Source: an uncultured Peptococcaceae bacterium
GTDB taxonomy: Bacteria; Bacillota; Peptococcia; Peptococcales; Peptococcaceae
DNA length: 6,612 bases
Assembly (NCBI GenBank): GCA_902496505.1
Contig: CABVBB010000124.1
Coordinates: forward strand, 1-6,612
Direction of reading: 5' to 3'
The position numbers and the translations under genes were made by a program. The notes beneath the pieces are model-generated. The model did not search any database. It was given only the letters and a program-made list of their open reading frames with translations, and was not told the origin of the DNA. Below are positions 1-5,923 of the stretch, piece after piece; the stretch's first letter is position 1; every line of letters starts with the position of its first letter.

Positions 1-995
1 TAATGTTCCGATTGGATAAGCTCTTCCTGCTCATTTAAAAACCATTCTGTTAACACATAGATGCGTCCATGATGATAAAACACATCCAGGACCTCTGCAA
101 ATTCTTCTTCCTTGCAAGGAAAAATATCATTTTTGAGCACCTCGCCAGCTGATGTGAAGATGACACGCTGCACCTCTGGTTCATCATGATCATTAAACAC
201 CTTTCGACTCAGCAGATAATAATGCCCCCTATCATCTTGGACAATTTTATTGCCAATCGTGCTGATCAGCGCCACATCTTTAAGCAGTTTATTTGATTCT
301 TGCTCTATTTTTGCCTCTATGCTGTATTTGCCTAAAAACTCGCCCTCCAATGAATATTTATACAGTAGCCTACCATTCTTGATCTCAATAATGTGGTCGT
401 TGATCGTCAGTTCATACATTTGATCACCATTACTCTCATCCCGCTCAACTTCTTGGATCGCTAATATTTCACCAGCAGGCGTCATGATCCTGAGTCTTGC
501 CGCCGTCGTGCCAGCCTTCTTATCTTCTGTCTTGACCAAAAGGATCAAGCGGTCGTGCGCAAATAATAAGCATCCTTGTATTCCATTTTGTCTGAGTTGG
601 TCGTAATTCATTGGCATAATGATATCATCATGTTCCAAAGCTATGCGCCAGCGCATATCCCCATTTTTATCAATGCAGCCTACATATTTCGGTCGACTCA
701 AAAAATAAAAATTACTATTTCTATCGACAGCATAATTAACAACATTCAGATTATCTAAAAACAACCGTTTTTCCCAGCGCTCACCATTGAACGCCAAAAA
801 GGTCGTTCCAACAGATACGGATTCCAGTGCTAAAACCTCATGGGTCAATATTCCTTCCATATCGCGCGATGCCAAAATATGGGGCATCATATAAGCGCTG
901 TGCGTTGTGACTGTCACGTCTCTGGAGACATCTAGGGCTTGCTCCGATTGAACAGCCGTCGTTGCTGATTTGATCCCTTTCTTGATAATGGTCAT
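1..995 (-). CDS. Unrecognised beta-propeller-like protein, C-terminus cut off by the left edge
   Basis: An open frame of 331 codons runs from an ATG at 995 to the left edge without a stop, so the C-terminus is missing. The start is supported by AAAGAGG (1005-1011), 9 bases upstream. There is no signal peptide or membrane segment (it begins MTIIKKGIKSATTAVQ), so a cytoplasmic protein is likely. From about residue 85 on, short strand-turn-strand units recur: a hydrophobic run, a D/N-x-x-G turn, then Y-x-L. Examples are YAVDRNSNFYFLSR, CIDKNGDMRW, IVQDDRGHYYLLSR and VFYHHGRIYVLTEW. This resembles PQQ/NHL/WD-type propeller blades, but I recognise no specific family. It follows a 55-aa RHH-like gene and an inverted repeat, 67 bases after that gene's stop. 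Base composition is lower in GC than in the right block. The coding call is strong; the fold is inference and the function unknown. Confidence 0.85.
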   Translation of the reverse strand, partial: MTIIKKGIKSATTAVQSEQALDVSRDVTVTTHSAYMMPHILASRDMEGILTHEVLALESVSVGTTFLAFNGERWEKRLFLDNLNVVNYAVDRNSNFYFLSRPKYVGCIDKNGDMRWRIALEHDDIIMPMNYDQLRQNGIQGCLLFAHDRLILLVKTEDKKAGTTAARLRIMTPAGEILAIQEVERDESNGDQMYELTINDHIIEIKNGRLLYKYSLEGEFLGKYSIEAKIEQESNKLLKDVALISTIGNKIVQDDRGHYYLLSRKVFNDHDEPEVQRVIFTSAGEVLKNDIFPCKEEEFAEVLDVFYHHGRIYVLTEWFLNEQEELIQSEH

Positions 996-1004
996 ATGTT
1001 CTAA

Positions 1005-1011
1005 CCTCTTT
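1005..1011 (-). promoter_or_regulatory. Ribosome binding site deciding the start of the propeller-like gene
   Basis: On the minus strand AAAGAGG lies 9 bases upstream of the ATG at 995. The next in-frame ATG codons are more than 30 residues further in, so this site fixes the start. Confidence 0.7.
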
Positions 1012-1029
1012 CAAAATGTGTTATGTATT

Positions 1030-1054
1030 ATACGGCTGGTCAAACCAGCCGTAT
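1030..1054. repeat. Perfect 11-bp inverted repeat with a 3-base loop between two genes
   Basis: Bases 1030-1040 (ATACGGCTGGT) are the exact reverse complement of 1044-1054, with CAA between them. The repeat sits 8 bases past the stop of the 55-aa gene and 34 bases before the start of the propeller-like gene. On the minus strand the stem is followed by TAATACATAAC, not a run of T, so it is a poor intrinsic terminator. It could be a partial attenuator, an RNA processing or stability hairpin, or an operator for a dimeric regulator such as the RHH-like protein just upstream. The sequence does not decide among these. Confidence 0.75.
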
Positions 1055-1062
1055 TTCATTTA

Positions 1063-1230
1063 TCACTTGTTAAATATTAGAATCAAATCCTCGCGAGTTG
1101 CAGTCAGCATAAACTCTGCGAAATCCTGCCCCTTTGCCTCCGCTGCTTTGCGCAAAGCTTCCATTTGTTCTGGGGTGTAATATGCTGCTATTTTTTCTTG
1201 TTTTACTTCATCTTTTTTACTATTGGTCAT
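1063..1230 (-). CDS. Small ribbon-helix-helix-like protein, 55 aa
   Basis: The ATG at 1230 has an excellent ribosome binding site, AAGGAGG at 1239-1245, and the frame ends in TGA followed directly by TAA. After a charged N-terminus (residues 2-13), residues 13-18 (KIAAYY) could form the ribbon strand. Helix A would be about 20-33 (PEQMEALRKAAEAK), then a G-Q-D-F turn, and helix B about 37-50 (FAEFMLTATREDLI). This order and the A-A-x-x-x-G-x-x-x-x-x-F spacing resemble DUF1778/CopG-type antitoxins and regulators, which bind DNA as dimers. It is shorter than most (usually 70-90 aa) and lacks a C-terminal extension for toxin binding, and no toxin gene lies next to it. It starts 30 bases after the 370-aa gene, so it probably shares that operon. 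A Nif11-like peptide leader is a less likely alternative. The gene call is strong; the family is moderate. Confidence 0.72.
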   Translation of the reverse strand: MTNSKKDEVKQEKIAAYYTPEQMEALRKAAEAKGQDFAEFMLTATREDLILIFNK

Positions 1231-1235
1231 ATTTT

Positions 1236-1245
1236 CCACCTCCTT
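1236..1245 (-). promoter_or_regulatory. Near-consensus Shine-Dalgarno of the 55-aa gene
   Basis: AAGGAGGTGG on the minus strand sits in the 30-base gap after the 370-aa gene. The GGAGG core ends 8 bases before the ATG at 1230. It is the best ribosome binding site in the window and the main reason to accept such a short gene as real. Confidence 0.8.
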
Positions 1246-1260
1246 TTCACTCGATACAGC

Positions 1261-2373
1261 CTATTGGGCTTTCAGCGTAACGCTGGAGGCCAGCTGATCG
1301 TCTTGGACAAAGCCGTACACGTACCAGCCGACTGTTTGGCCATCATCTGCTTGGTCGGTTTCCAGCACGCGTCCTGTCTGCACTTGCTCTGCGGGCTGTA
1401 CGCCCTGACTTAATTGAATGATCGCTGAGGGCTGCGGGAAATTTTTATCCGTCATCTTCTGGACATCACTTGCTGGGGATTCTACTTCTACTGCCGTTTG
1501 CCCCGTCAAGCGCATTTCTCCGCCATCCATGATGAGGCGGGGCTTGGCTGGCATTTGTGTAGAATACGTGCTGTCAAAGACTGCGACGCCGCTGGCTGTG
1601 ATCACTGCCTGCCCGCCGTGCATGATCATTTGAGCCTCGGGCTGGTACAAATTGATCCCCATGAAGGCATGCATGCCCATATTCAGCGTATCGATCTTGA
1701 GCATGCCGTCATTGATGACCAACTGACCGCCAAAGATCTGAATGCCCATGGATATGGTGCTGATATCCACTGTTCCCTTATTGATCACCATATCTTTGGT
1801 GCTGATGCCGCTGAGCAGCCCATCCAAAAAAAGCCGCCCGCCATTGATCGTTACTGTTTGGCCTTCTATAGCGCTGCCTTTTGATCGGATAGAGAGTTTG
1901 CCGCTGTCCTGGACAAAACTGTGGGCGCTGACCCCGGTGTAAATGGCTGTGATGGAGACATCCGCTCCTTCGATCCGACATTGGCCTGCGCATTGGATGC
2001 CTATACCACTGTCGATATATAATCTTCCTGTGCCTTTGATCGTGATATCGCCGTCGCTGAATAGGCCATTATTGTAAGAACCGTTCTGAGTGACGATGTA
2101 ATTATCCGAGCCTTCCTGCAAAATGATCTCTGTGCCATCTGGCAGGCGCACATTATCAAATGTACTGTAGATGACCGCTCCCTTCAGCGTCAGCTGCCGC
2201 TTAGTGCCATCCCAAGACCAGCCATCACCGGAAATCTGTCCTGTCCGCTCGGTGAAATTATAATTGGGCAGTCTGCTGACATCTATACTCGTCTGTCCAG
2301 CCTTGGCCTCCAGCGGAAAACAGCACAGCAGCATAGCCGTCAGGAGCATAAAAAGCGTTGTCTTTTTCCCCAT
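1261..2373 (-). CDS. Secreted beta-helix-like protein, 370 aa, paralogue without stalk domain
   Basis: A signal peptide is clear: MGKK, a hydrophobic core (about 7-19) and an AKA/G cleavage site after residue 25. The mature part starts with a region holding the motif GDGWSWD (49-55), then T-L-x-L-x-G, as in the 'carbohydrate-binding domain-containing' (DUF4353-like) surface proteins of clostridia. From about 85 to 300 it consists of rungs of roughly 19-22 residues with recurring I-x-I-x-x-G or N-G-G-x-L-x-I turns, as expected for a right-handed beta-helix. It ends shortly after YGFVQDDQLASSVTL (353-367). The upstream 506-aa protein has a matching motif at 352-366, so the two are colinear tandem duplicates, but this copy has no C-terminal stalk domain. 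There is no sortase motif, SLH domain or lipobox, so it may be released or held by its partner. The start is fixed by AAAAGGGGG at 2381-2389. The ligand is unknown. Confidence 0.88.
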   Translation of the reverse strand: MGKKTTLFMLLTAMLLCCFPLEAKAGQTSIDVSRLPNYNFTERTGQISGDGWSWDGTKRQLTLKGAVIYSTFDNVRLPDGTEIILQEGSDNYIVTQNGSYNNGLFSDGDITIKGTGRLYIDSGIGIQCAGQCRIEGADVSITAIYTGVSAHSFVQDSGKLSIRSKGSAIEGQTVTINGGRLFLDGLLSGISTKDMVINKGTVDISTISMGIQIFGGQLVINDGMLKIDTLNMGMHAFMGINLYQPEAQMIMHGGQAVITASGVAVFDSTYSTQMPAKPRLIMDGGEMRLTGQTAVEVESPASDVQKMTDKNFPQPSAIIQLSQGVQPAEQVQTGRVLETDQADDGQTVGWYVYGFVQDDQLASSVTLKAQ

Positions 2374-2375
2374 TG

Positions 2376-3896
2376 CTAGTCCCCCTTTTGTGTCGTAGTG
2401 ATCATGACTTGCGGCGTACCGTCTGCCGCTTGGCGCATCTCTACCGCCGCACCTAAGCTTTCTGCGGCAAAACGCAGCGGCACATGAGTGCGCCCTGGCG
2501 GCAGGGAGACAGCTGTGGTATCCATCTGTCGCCGTTCGCCATTAACCACATAATCCGGCTGGTTTAAGTAAAAGATGACGCTATCGCCCGCCCTATTGCT
2601 CAGCGTGATGCTTTGATCCGCTTGTCGCCACTGAGCTGTATAACCCAGCGCTTTGCTGAGCGTGCGCAGGGGGACCATGGTGCGGCCATGCTCATCGATA
2701 TAGATCTGGCCTTCGTTGGCAGAGGACAAGGTCACTTTTCGGCCATCGACATAGAAACCATCCAGTCCCGCTGGCTGTACGCCCTCCTGCCCTGAGACCA
2801 GCGTCACATGGGAAGCCAATTGTCCGTCCTCGGCATAGCCATAGCAATACTGCACGCCCGCTTGGTCACTGTCCCAAAAGGTCACCGGCGTCTCCAGCCG
2901 CTGCAGCGAAAGGCCATTGACCTCCCTGATATCGCCGCTAACTTTTATTATACTACCGATGGGCGGCGCCTCCTGAGCGCGGGCTGCCTCCAGGATCAAA
3001 ATCATGTTCATCGCCCTGCTTCCTTGGAGAGCCACTCGGCCGCCGTTGAATTCGATCTTCTGCGCTGTCTGCTCGGGCAGCATGGCGCCGCCTAAAGCTG
3101 TCTCTCGGGCATAGATCTCCACATCACCGCCGCTCACAGTAAGCTTTGCCTGCTCGCTTAAGAGCACGCCATCCAACGGCAAAGTGCCGCCGGAAGCTTG
3201 ACCGATCTTGAGCGTCCCGCTGTTGATCACCCCTTGGCCATCTAATATCATCATCCCATAGCCATAAGCGTGCAGCTCCATCAGCCCCTCGTTCAACGCT
3301 AAGTTTGCTGTCATGATACCGCATTCCTTGCCCGCAATGATCAGCTGTCCGTTGTTGATGATGACCTTTTCTGCGGTCACACCCTCATTCGCTGTTATCT
3401 GGACCGTGCCGCCGTTTTGCAGATAGCTCTCCGCTGAGATCCCTTCCTCCACAGCATCGACCGTGATCTGCCCTGCTTCGATGATCGATCGGCCCTCGGC
3501 CACTATCCCCTTGCTGTCACTGTTGATCAGCAGACTGCCCGGTCCGCTGATGGTGAGATCGCCGTCAGCGTATAGGCCGCAGCTGCCGCCGGAGAACGCC
3601 AGATAATTTTCTGTACCCGCCGCCAAAATGATCTCGCTCCCCCCAGGCAGCTGGATATCCTCGCTCGTTATGACGGTCACGCCGCTTAAATAAAGCTGCT
3701 TTAAAGCGGCCTTCCACTGCCAGCCTTTTCCGGAAATATCTTCGGGCTGCTTGCTCAGATCCACCTCATCATAGAGCCCGTACACATTGGTCGTCGTGAT
3801 CTTTTCCAGATCAAACCCCGCCCAGGCTTGCGTCGGCATACTGCACAGAAGCGCCAGACATGCGCCGCATAAACACATTTTTACTTTCTTGTCCAA
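2376..3896 (-). CDS. Secreted beta-helix-like protein with C-terminal copper-amine-oxidase-N stalk domain, 506 aa
   Basis: I place the start at a TTG (3896), 10 bases after AAAGGGGA. This gives a proper signal peptide: MDKKVK, a hydrophobic core (7-19) and AWA/G cleavage after residue 26. The mature protein has a GKGWQWK motif (56-62), then beta-helix-like rungs of about 20 residues (roughly 105-310; for example GISAESYLQNGGTVQITA and GVTAEKVIINNGQLIIA). YGYAEDGQLASHVTL follows at 352-366. Residues 379-500 form the stalk domain (PF07833 type), with both typical halves: RTMVPLRTLSKALG (405-418) and RTHVPLRFAAESLG (469-482). Despite its name this domain is not a copper enzyme; it occurs in many extracellular Bacillota proteins and is thought to mediate envelope attachment. 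No catalytic motif is evident. The gene heads an operon with its 370-aa paralogue, 2 bases downstream. Confidence 0.88.
   Translation of the reverse strand: MDKKVKMCLCGACLALLCSMPTQAWAGFDLEKITTTNVYGLYDEVDLSKQPEDISGKGWQWKAALKQLYLSGVTVITSEDIQLPGGSEIILAAGTENYLAFSGGSCGLYADGDLTISGPGSLLINSDSKGIVAEGRSIIEAGQITVDAVEEGISAESYLQNGGTVQITANEGVTAEKVIINNGQLIIAGKECGIMTANLALNEGLMELHAYGYGMMILDGQGVINSGTLKIGQASGGTLPLDGVLLSEQAKLTVSGGDVEIYARETALGGAMLPEQTAQKIEFNGGRVALQGSRAMNMILILEAARAQEAPPIGSIIKVSGDIREVNGLSLQRLETPVTFWDSDQAGVQYCYGYAEDGQLASHVTLVSGQEGVQPAGLDGFYVDGRKVTLSSANEGQIYIDEHGRTMVPLRTLSKALGYTAQWRQADQSITLSNRAGDSVIFYLNQPDYVVNGERRQMDTTAVSLPPGRTHVPLRFAAESLGAAVEMRQAADGTPQVMITTTQKGD
2381..2389 (-). promoter_or_regulatory. 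Ribosome binding site inside the end of the 506-aa gene
   Basis: AAAAGGGGG on the minus strand lies within the last codons of the 506-aa gene, 7 bases before the ATG at 2373. The upstream stop (TAG, 2376-2378) falls between this site and that ATG, with 2 bases between stop and start. Ribosomes ending on the first gene can therefore reinitiate on the second, which points to translational coupling. Confidence 0.75.
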
Positions 3897-3906
3897 TCCC
3901 TTCACG

Positions 3907-3914
3907 TCCCCTTT
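3907..3914 (-). promoter_or_regulatory. Ribosome binding site that selects the TTG start of the 506-aa gene
   Basis: AAAGGGGA on the minus strand is 10 bases upstream of TTG (3896). The in-frame GTG at 3905-3903 is only one base from this site, too close to be used. The in-frame ATG at 3974 has no such site. Confidence 0.65.
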
Positions 3915-3964
3915 CTGTATCGTTTGGCTGCAAGATTTCTTTTTTTTACAAAATATCTGCTTAT

Positions 3965-3993
3965 ATTGTAACATAAGTCATCATTTTTGGGAA
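3965..3993 (-). promoter_or_regulatory. Candidate sigma-A promoter of the paralogue operon
   Basis: On the minus strand TTCCCA (3993-3988, four of six matches to TTGACA) is separated by exactly 17 bases from TACAAT (3970-3965, five of six matches to TATAAT). Transcription would begin near 3958 and give a leader of about 60 bases before the TTG start. The promoter lies just downstream of the terminator that ends the preceding operon, as expected for a new unit. The -35 box is weak. Confidence 0.5.
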
Positions 3994-4026
3994 TCATCTC
4001 TGGCTGCTGGGCGCATCAGAAGCACC

Positions 4027-4070
4027 AAAAAAGAGGCAGGATGTGTTGGCGCACATCCTGCCTCTTTTTT
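4027..4070 (-). terminator. Strong intrinsic terminator after the M42 gene, able to work in both directions
   Basis: Bases 4027-4045 and 4052-4070 are perfect 19-bp reverse complements around the loop TTGGCG. The stem has a GC-rich core (GAGGCAGGATGTG) and A6/T6 outer ends, so either strand gives a hairpin followed by a T run. It begins 15 bases past the M42 stop and ends that operon. Since no plus-strand gene enters from the left, its useful direction is minus. Confidence 0.93.
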
Positions 4071-4085
4071 AGGTATCTATTTTGT

Positions 4086-5162
4086 TTAGAAGCTGGCGAT
4101 CACGTCAGCGTTCAGACGTTTGAGGATCGCGACAGCCAATTTCACGCCGTTTTCCCAGTCAGCATAGCTGGATATCCCATAATGGGTGTGCGCGTAGCGG
4201 ACAGGGATACCGATGACGATGGTGGGCACGCCTTGGTTGGACAAATGGATGGACGCGCCGTTGGTGCTGCCGCCGGAGCGGACAGCTGTCTGCACGGGGA
4301 TAGACAGTTCTTCGCACAGATCCAGTGCATAGCGCTGGAAACGGGGATTGGTGATCATGCGGGCATCGATATGACGCAGCATAGGCCCTTTCTTGAGCGC
4401 GGTCTGGATAGCATATTCTGGGGAGAAGGTATCATCAGCCGGGCAGCCTTCAAAGACGATGGCAATGTCGGGCTTGATGGTATTGGCGGTGACGACAGCG
4501 CCGCGAGCGCCGACTTCTTCCTGACAGTCGAAAGCGCCAGCAATATCCACGGCCAATTCTTCGCCTTTGAGCGCATCCAGTGTGGCGATGATGGAAGCGC
4601 AGCCCAGGCGATTGTCCAGGGCTTTGCTGATGATCAGATCGTGCTGATCGACGTATTCAAAAGTCACATCAGGCACAACGGGCGCACCGATGCGGATATG
4701 GTAGTCTTCTACAGCTTCCTTTAGCGAGGACGCGCCGATGTCGATGACCAGGCTGTTCACATCCAGGGGTGCTTTTTTCTCCGCGTCGCTCATAAAATGA
4801 GGCGGCTTGCTGGCCACGATGCCGGGGACATACTCGCCCAGGCTGTTTTGTACCCAGACGCGGTGCGCTGGGATATTGCTTGAGACCCAGTTGCCGATAT
4901 TGATGAATTGCAGCGTGCCGTTGGGGCGAATGGCCTGCACCATGAAGCCGACCTCGTCGGTATGGGCATCCAGCTGGACCATCGGACGGCCGCCTTTATT
5001 TTCCGCGCGATAGATGATCAGGTCACGCAGAGAGTCTTCTTGAAACTGGCCTAAGCCTTCGCCAAAGCGGCGGACCTCAGCCACTACTTCGTCTTCAAAG
5101 CCGGAGATGCCTTTGGCGTTGCAGAGGTCCTCCATCATTTTCAAAATGGCTTGTTTTTCCAT
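4086..5162 (-). CDS. M42-family metallo-aminopeptidase (glutamyl aminopeptidase/endoglucanase family), 358 aa
   Basis: M42 enzymes are cytoplasmic, usually oligomeric two-metal aminopeptidases that trim short peptides. The expected ligand pattern is complete: H67 and D69 in LDAHTDEVGF, bridging D183 in KALDNRLGC, catalytic E215 and metal-binding E216 in DCQEEVGARGA, E238 in VFEGCPADD and H325 in RYAHTHYG. The E-G-x-x-A-x-D form at 238 is a variant I recall from part of the family, where others have Asp. Length fits the usual 340-360 aa. The start is the ATG at 5162, with GGGAGG (5171-5176) 8 bases upstream; a TTG further up at 5210 lies inside a hairpin and lacks a site. The gene is last in the transporter-AroM-M42 order and is followed by a strong terminator. 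Imported oligopeptides are the likely substrates; older labels such as cellulase or endoglucanase should not be trusted. Specificity cannot be read here. Confidence 0.93.
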   Translation of the reverse strand: MEKQAILKMMEDLCNAKGISGFEDEVVAEVRRFGEGLGQFQEDSLRDLIIYRAENKGGRPMVQLDAHTDEVGFMVQAIRPNGTLQFINIGNWVSSNIPAHRVWVQNSLGEYVPGIVASKPPHFMSDAEKKAPLDVNSLVIDIGASSLKEAVEDYHIRIGAPVVPDVTFEYVDQHDLIISKALDNRLGCASIIATLDALKGEELAVDIAGAFDCQEEVGARGAVVTANTIKPDIAIVFEGCPADDTFSPEYAIQTALKKGPMLRHIDARMITNPRFQRYALDLCEELSIPVQTAVRSGGSTNGASIHLSNQGVPTIVIGIPVRYAHTHYGISSYADWENGVKLAVAILKRLNADVIASF

Positions 5163-5170
5163 TGTTATTG

Positions 5171-5176
5171 CCTCCC
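5171..5176 (-). promoter_or_regulatory. Ribosome binding site that selects the M42 start
   Basis: GGGAGG on the minus strand lies 8 bases before the ATG at 5162. It rules out the longer in-frame reading from 5210, which would add 16 residues unlike the family N-terminus. Confidence 0.75.
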
Positions 5177-5192
5177 AATCGATAATAACGCC

Positions 5193-5244
5193 TATGAGAC
5201 CGCTGCCCAAAAGCCCTGCTCAGCTTTTGTACAGCGGTCCCATA
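5193..5244 (-). other. Long intercistronic hairpin between the AroM and M42 genes
   Basis: Arms 5193-5214 and 5223-5244 can form a 22-bp stem in the minus-strand RNA, with one A/G mismatch, two G-U pairs and an 8-base loop. It starts 4 bases after the AroM stop and ends 16 bases before the M42 ribosome binding site. The minus-strand RNA past it reads GGCGTTATTATCG, without a T run, so it is not a normal intrinsic terminator. It more likely protects or punctuates the message, or sets different levels of the two proteins. Confidence 0.75.
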
Positions 5245-5248
5245 CTTT

Positions 5249-5923
5249 TTATAATACTTCTTCGATCAGCCGCCCGACTAAGGTGCGGGGAATGATGACC
5301 GGTCGGCCGGTGATGGCCTTGACGATATATTTCATCCGTTGGCTGTAGCCCAGGCAGTCCAGGACGATGAGGTCCACATCCTGCTTTTTGAGCCGCTCTG
5401 CCGCCTGTTCCAAAAGATGGGTATCGCCGGCGTAGGGCGAGCCAAAATCGGTGATGACCGGATTGTCGATGTATTTGGCCCAGCGGCGGACGATGTCCTC
5501 CTGCTGATCTTTTTCAGGCACGATGACGCCTAGTCTCTGGCCGGGCTTTAAGATGCCGCGGACCGTATTGCGCAGGATGCGGTCAGGCTCAAAGAGCGGC
5601 ACTGGTGACGCCATAGGCGGGAATTCGCCGGTGCAGAGCAAAAAAACAGCACTGGCTTGGCGCGCGGTCAAGGTGATGGCCTCCTGCACCAGCGGGATCA
5701 AGCGCTCCTCCGCCATGCGGGCGCAGCCGCCTTCACGGAGACGGCTGACCAGCACCGTTTCGCCAGCTGTCGGCGCCAATTGGGCAATAGCCTCTGGCGT
5801 GAGATCGTCCAAGGCGCCGCGCTCCAAAATGGTGTAACGCGACTGCCAGAGGTCTTCCAGATCAGGCGTCAGATCGACGCGGGGACTTTGTCCGATGGTG
5901 ACCAGTCCTATGGTCGGTTTCAC
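5249..5923 (-). CDS. aroM: AroM family protein, 224 aa
   Basis: The start is GTG at 5923, overlapping the upstream ATPase stop in the sequence GTGA, with AAGG-type pairing upstream in the ATPase end. The N-terminus [17 protein letters not shown] (5-21) is the AroM hallmark. The length matches the family (about 220-230 aa). The protein probably has the Asp/Glu racemase-like two-lobed fold: C97 in [10 protein letters not shown] and C190 in [10 protein letters not shown] sit where that superfamily carries its catalytic cysteine pair. E. coli AroM is regulated with aromatic biosynthesis but has no proven activity, and here no shikimate genes are near. Instead it lies between a peptide transporter ATPase and an aminopeptidase, which favours a role in amino acid or peptide metabolism, for example on D-residues. 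Family assignment is firm, function is inference. The symbol reflects family membership only. Confidence 0.9.
   Translation of the reverse strand: MKPTIGLVTIGQSPRVDLTPDLEDLWQSRYTILERGALDDLTPEAIAQLAPTAGETVLVSRLREGGCARMAEERLIPLVQEAITLTARQASAVFLLCTGEFPPMASPVPLFEPDRILRNTVRGILKPGQRLGVIVPEKDQQEDIVRRWAKYIDNPVITDFGSPYAGDTHLLEQAAERLKKQDVDLIVLDCLGYSQRMKYIVKAITGRPVIIPRTLVGRLIEEVL

Noticed and set aside
576..758. 60-codon plus-strand frame inside the propeller-like gene
   Set aside because: No ribosome binding site; it lies wholly antisense to a longer coding frame with a good start.
1030..1054. Intrinsic terminator between the 55-aa gene and the propeller-like gene
   Set aside because: The stem is good but no T run follows on the minus strand, so it is listed as an inverted repeat only.
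1063..1230. Type II toxin-antitoxin pair
   Set aside because: The small protein is antitoxin-like, but the gene on each side is a secreted beta-helix protein or a 331+-residue propeller-like protein, neither resembling a known toxin.
2376..2790. Copper amine oxidase activity for the 506-aa protein
   Set aside because: Only the N-terminal-type stalk domain is present; the catalytic domain with its topaquinone tyrosine and copper histidines is absent.
2299..3896. Lipoprotein signal peptides in the two secreted paralogues
   Set aside because: Cysteines occur in both signal regions (LLCC and ALLCS), but the residues before them do not fit the lipobox, and AxA/G sites give better type I cleavage.
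3987..4724. 245-codon open frame on the plus strand
   Set aside because: It runs antisense over the terminator and the well-supported M42 gene; the product is low in complexity and no family is recognisable. It is a shadow of the GC-rich codons opposite.
5163..5210. 16-residue N-terminal extension of the M42 protein from TTG at 5210
   Set aside because: The TTG lies in the arm of a hairpin and has no ribosome binding site, and the extension does not resemble family N-termini, whereas the ATG at 5162 has GGGAGG at 8 bases.
5181..5214. Possible separate promoter for the M42 gene (TTGGGC, 17 bases, TATTAT on the minus strand)
   Set aside because: The -35 matches only three of six bases, it overlaps the hairpin arm, and transcription would begin almost at the ribosome binding site. 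Kept only as a remote possibility.
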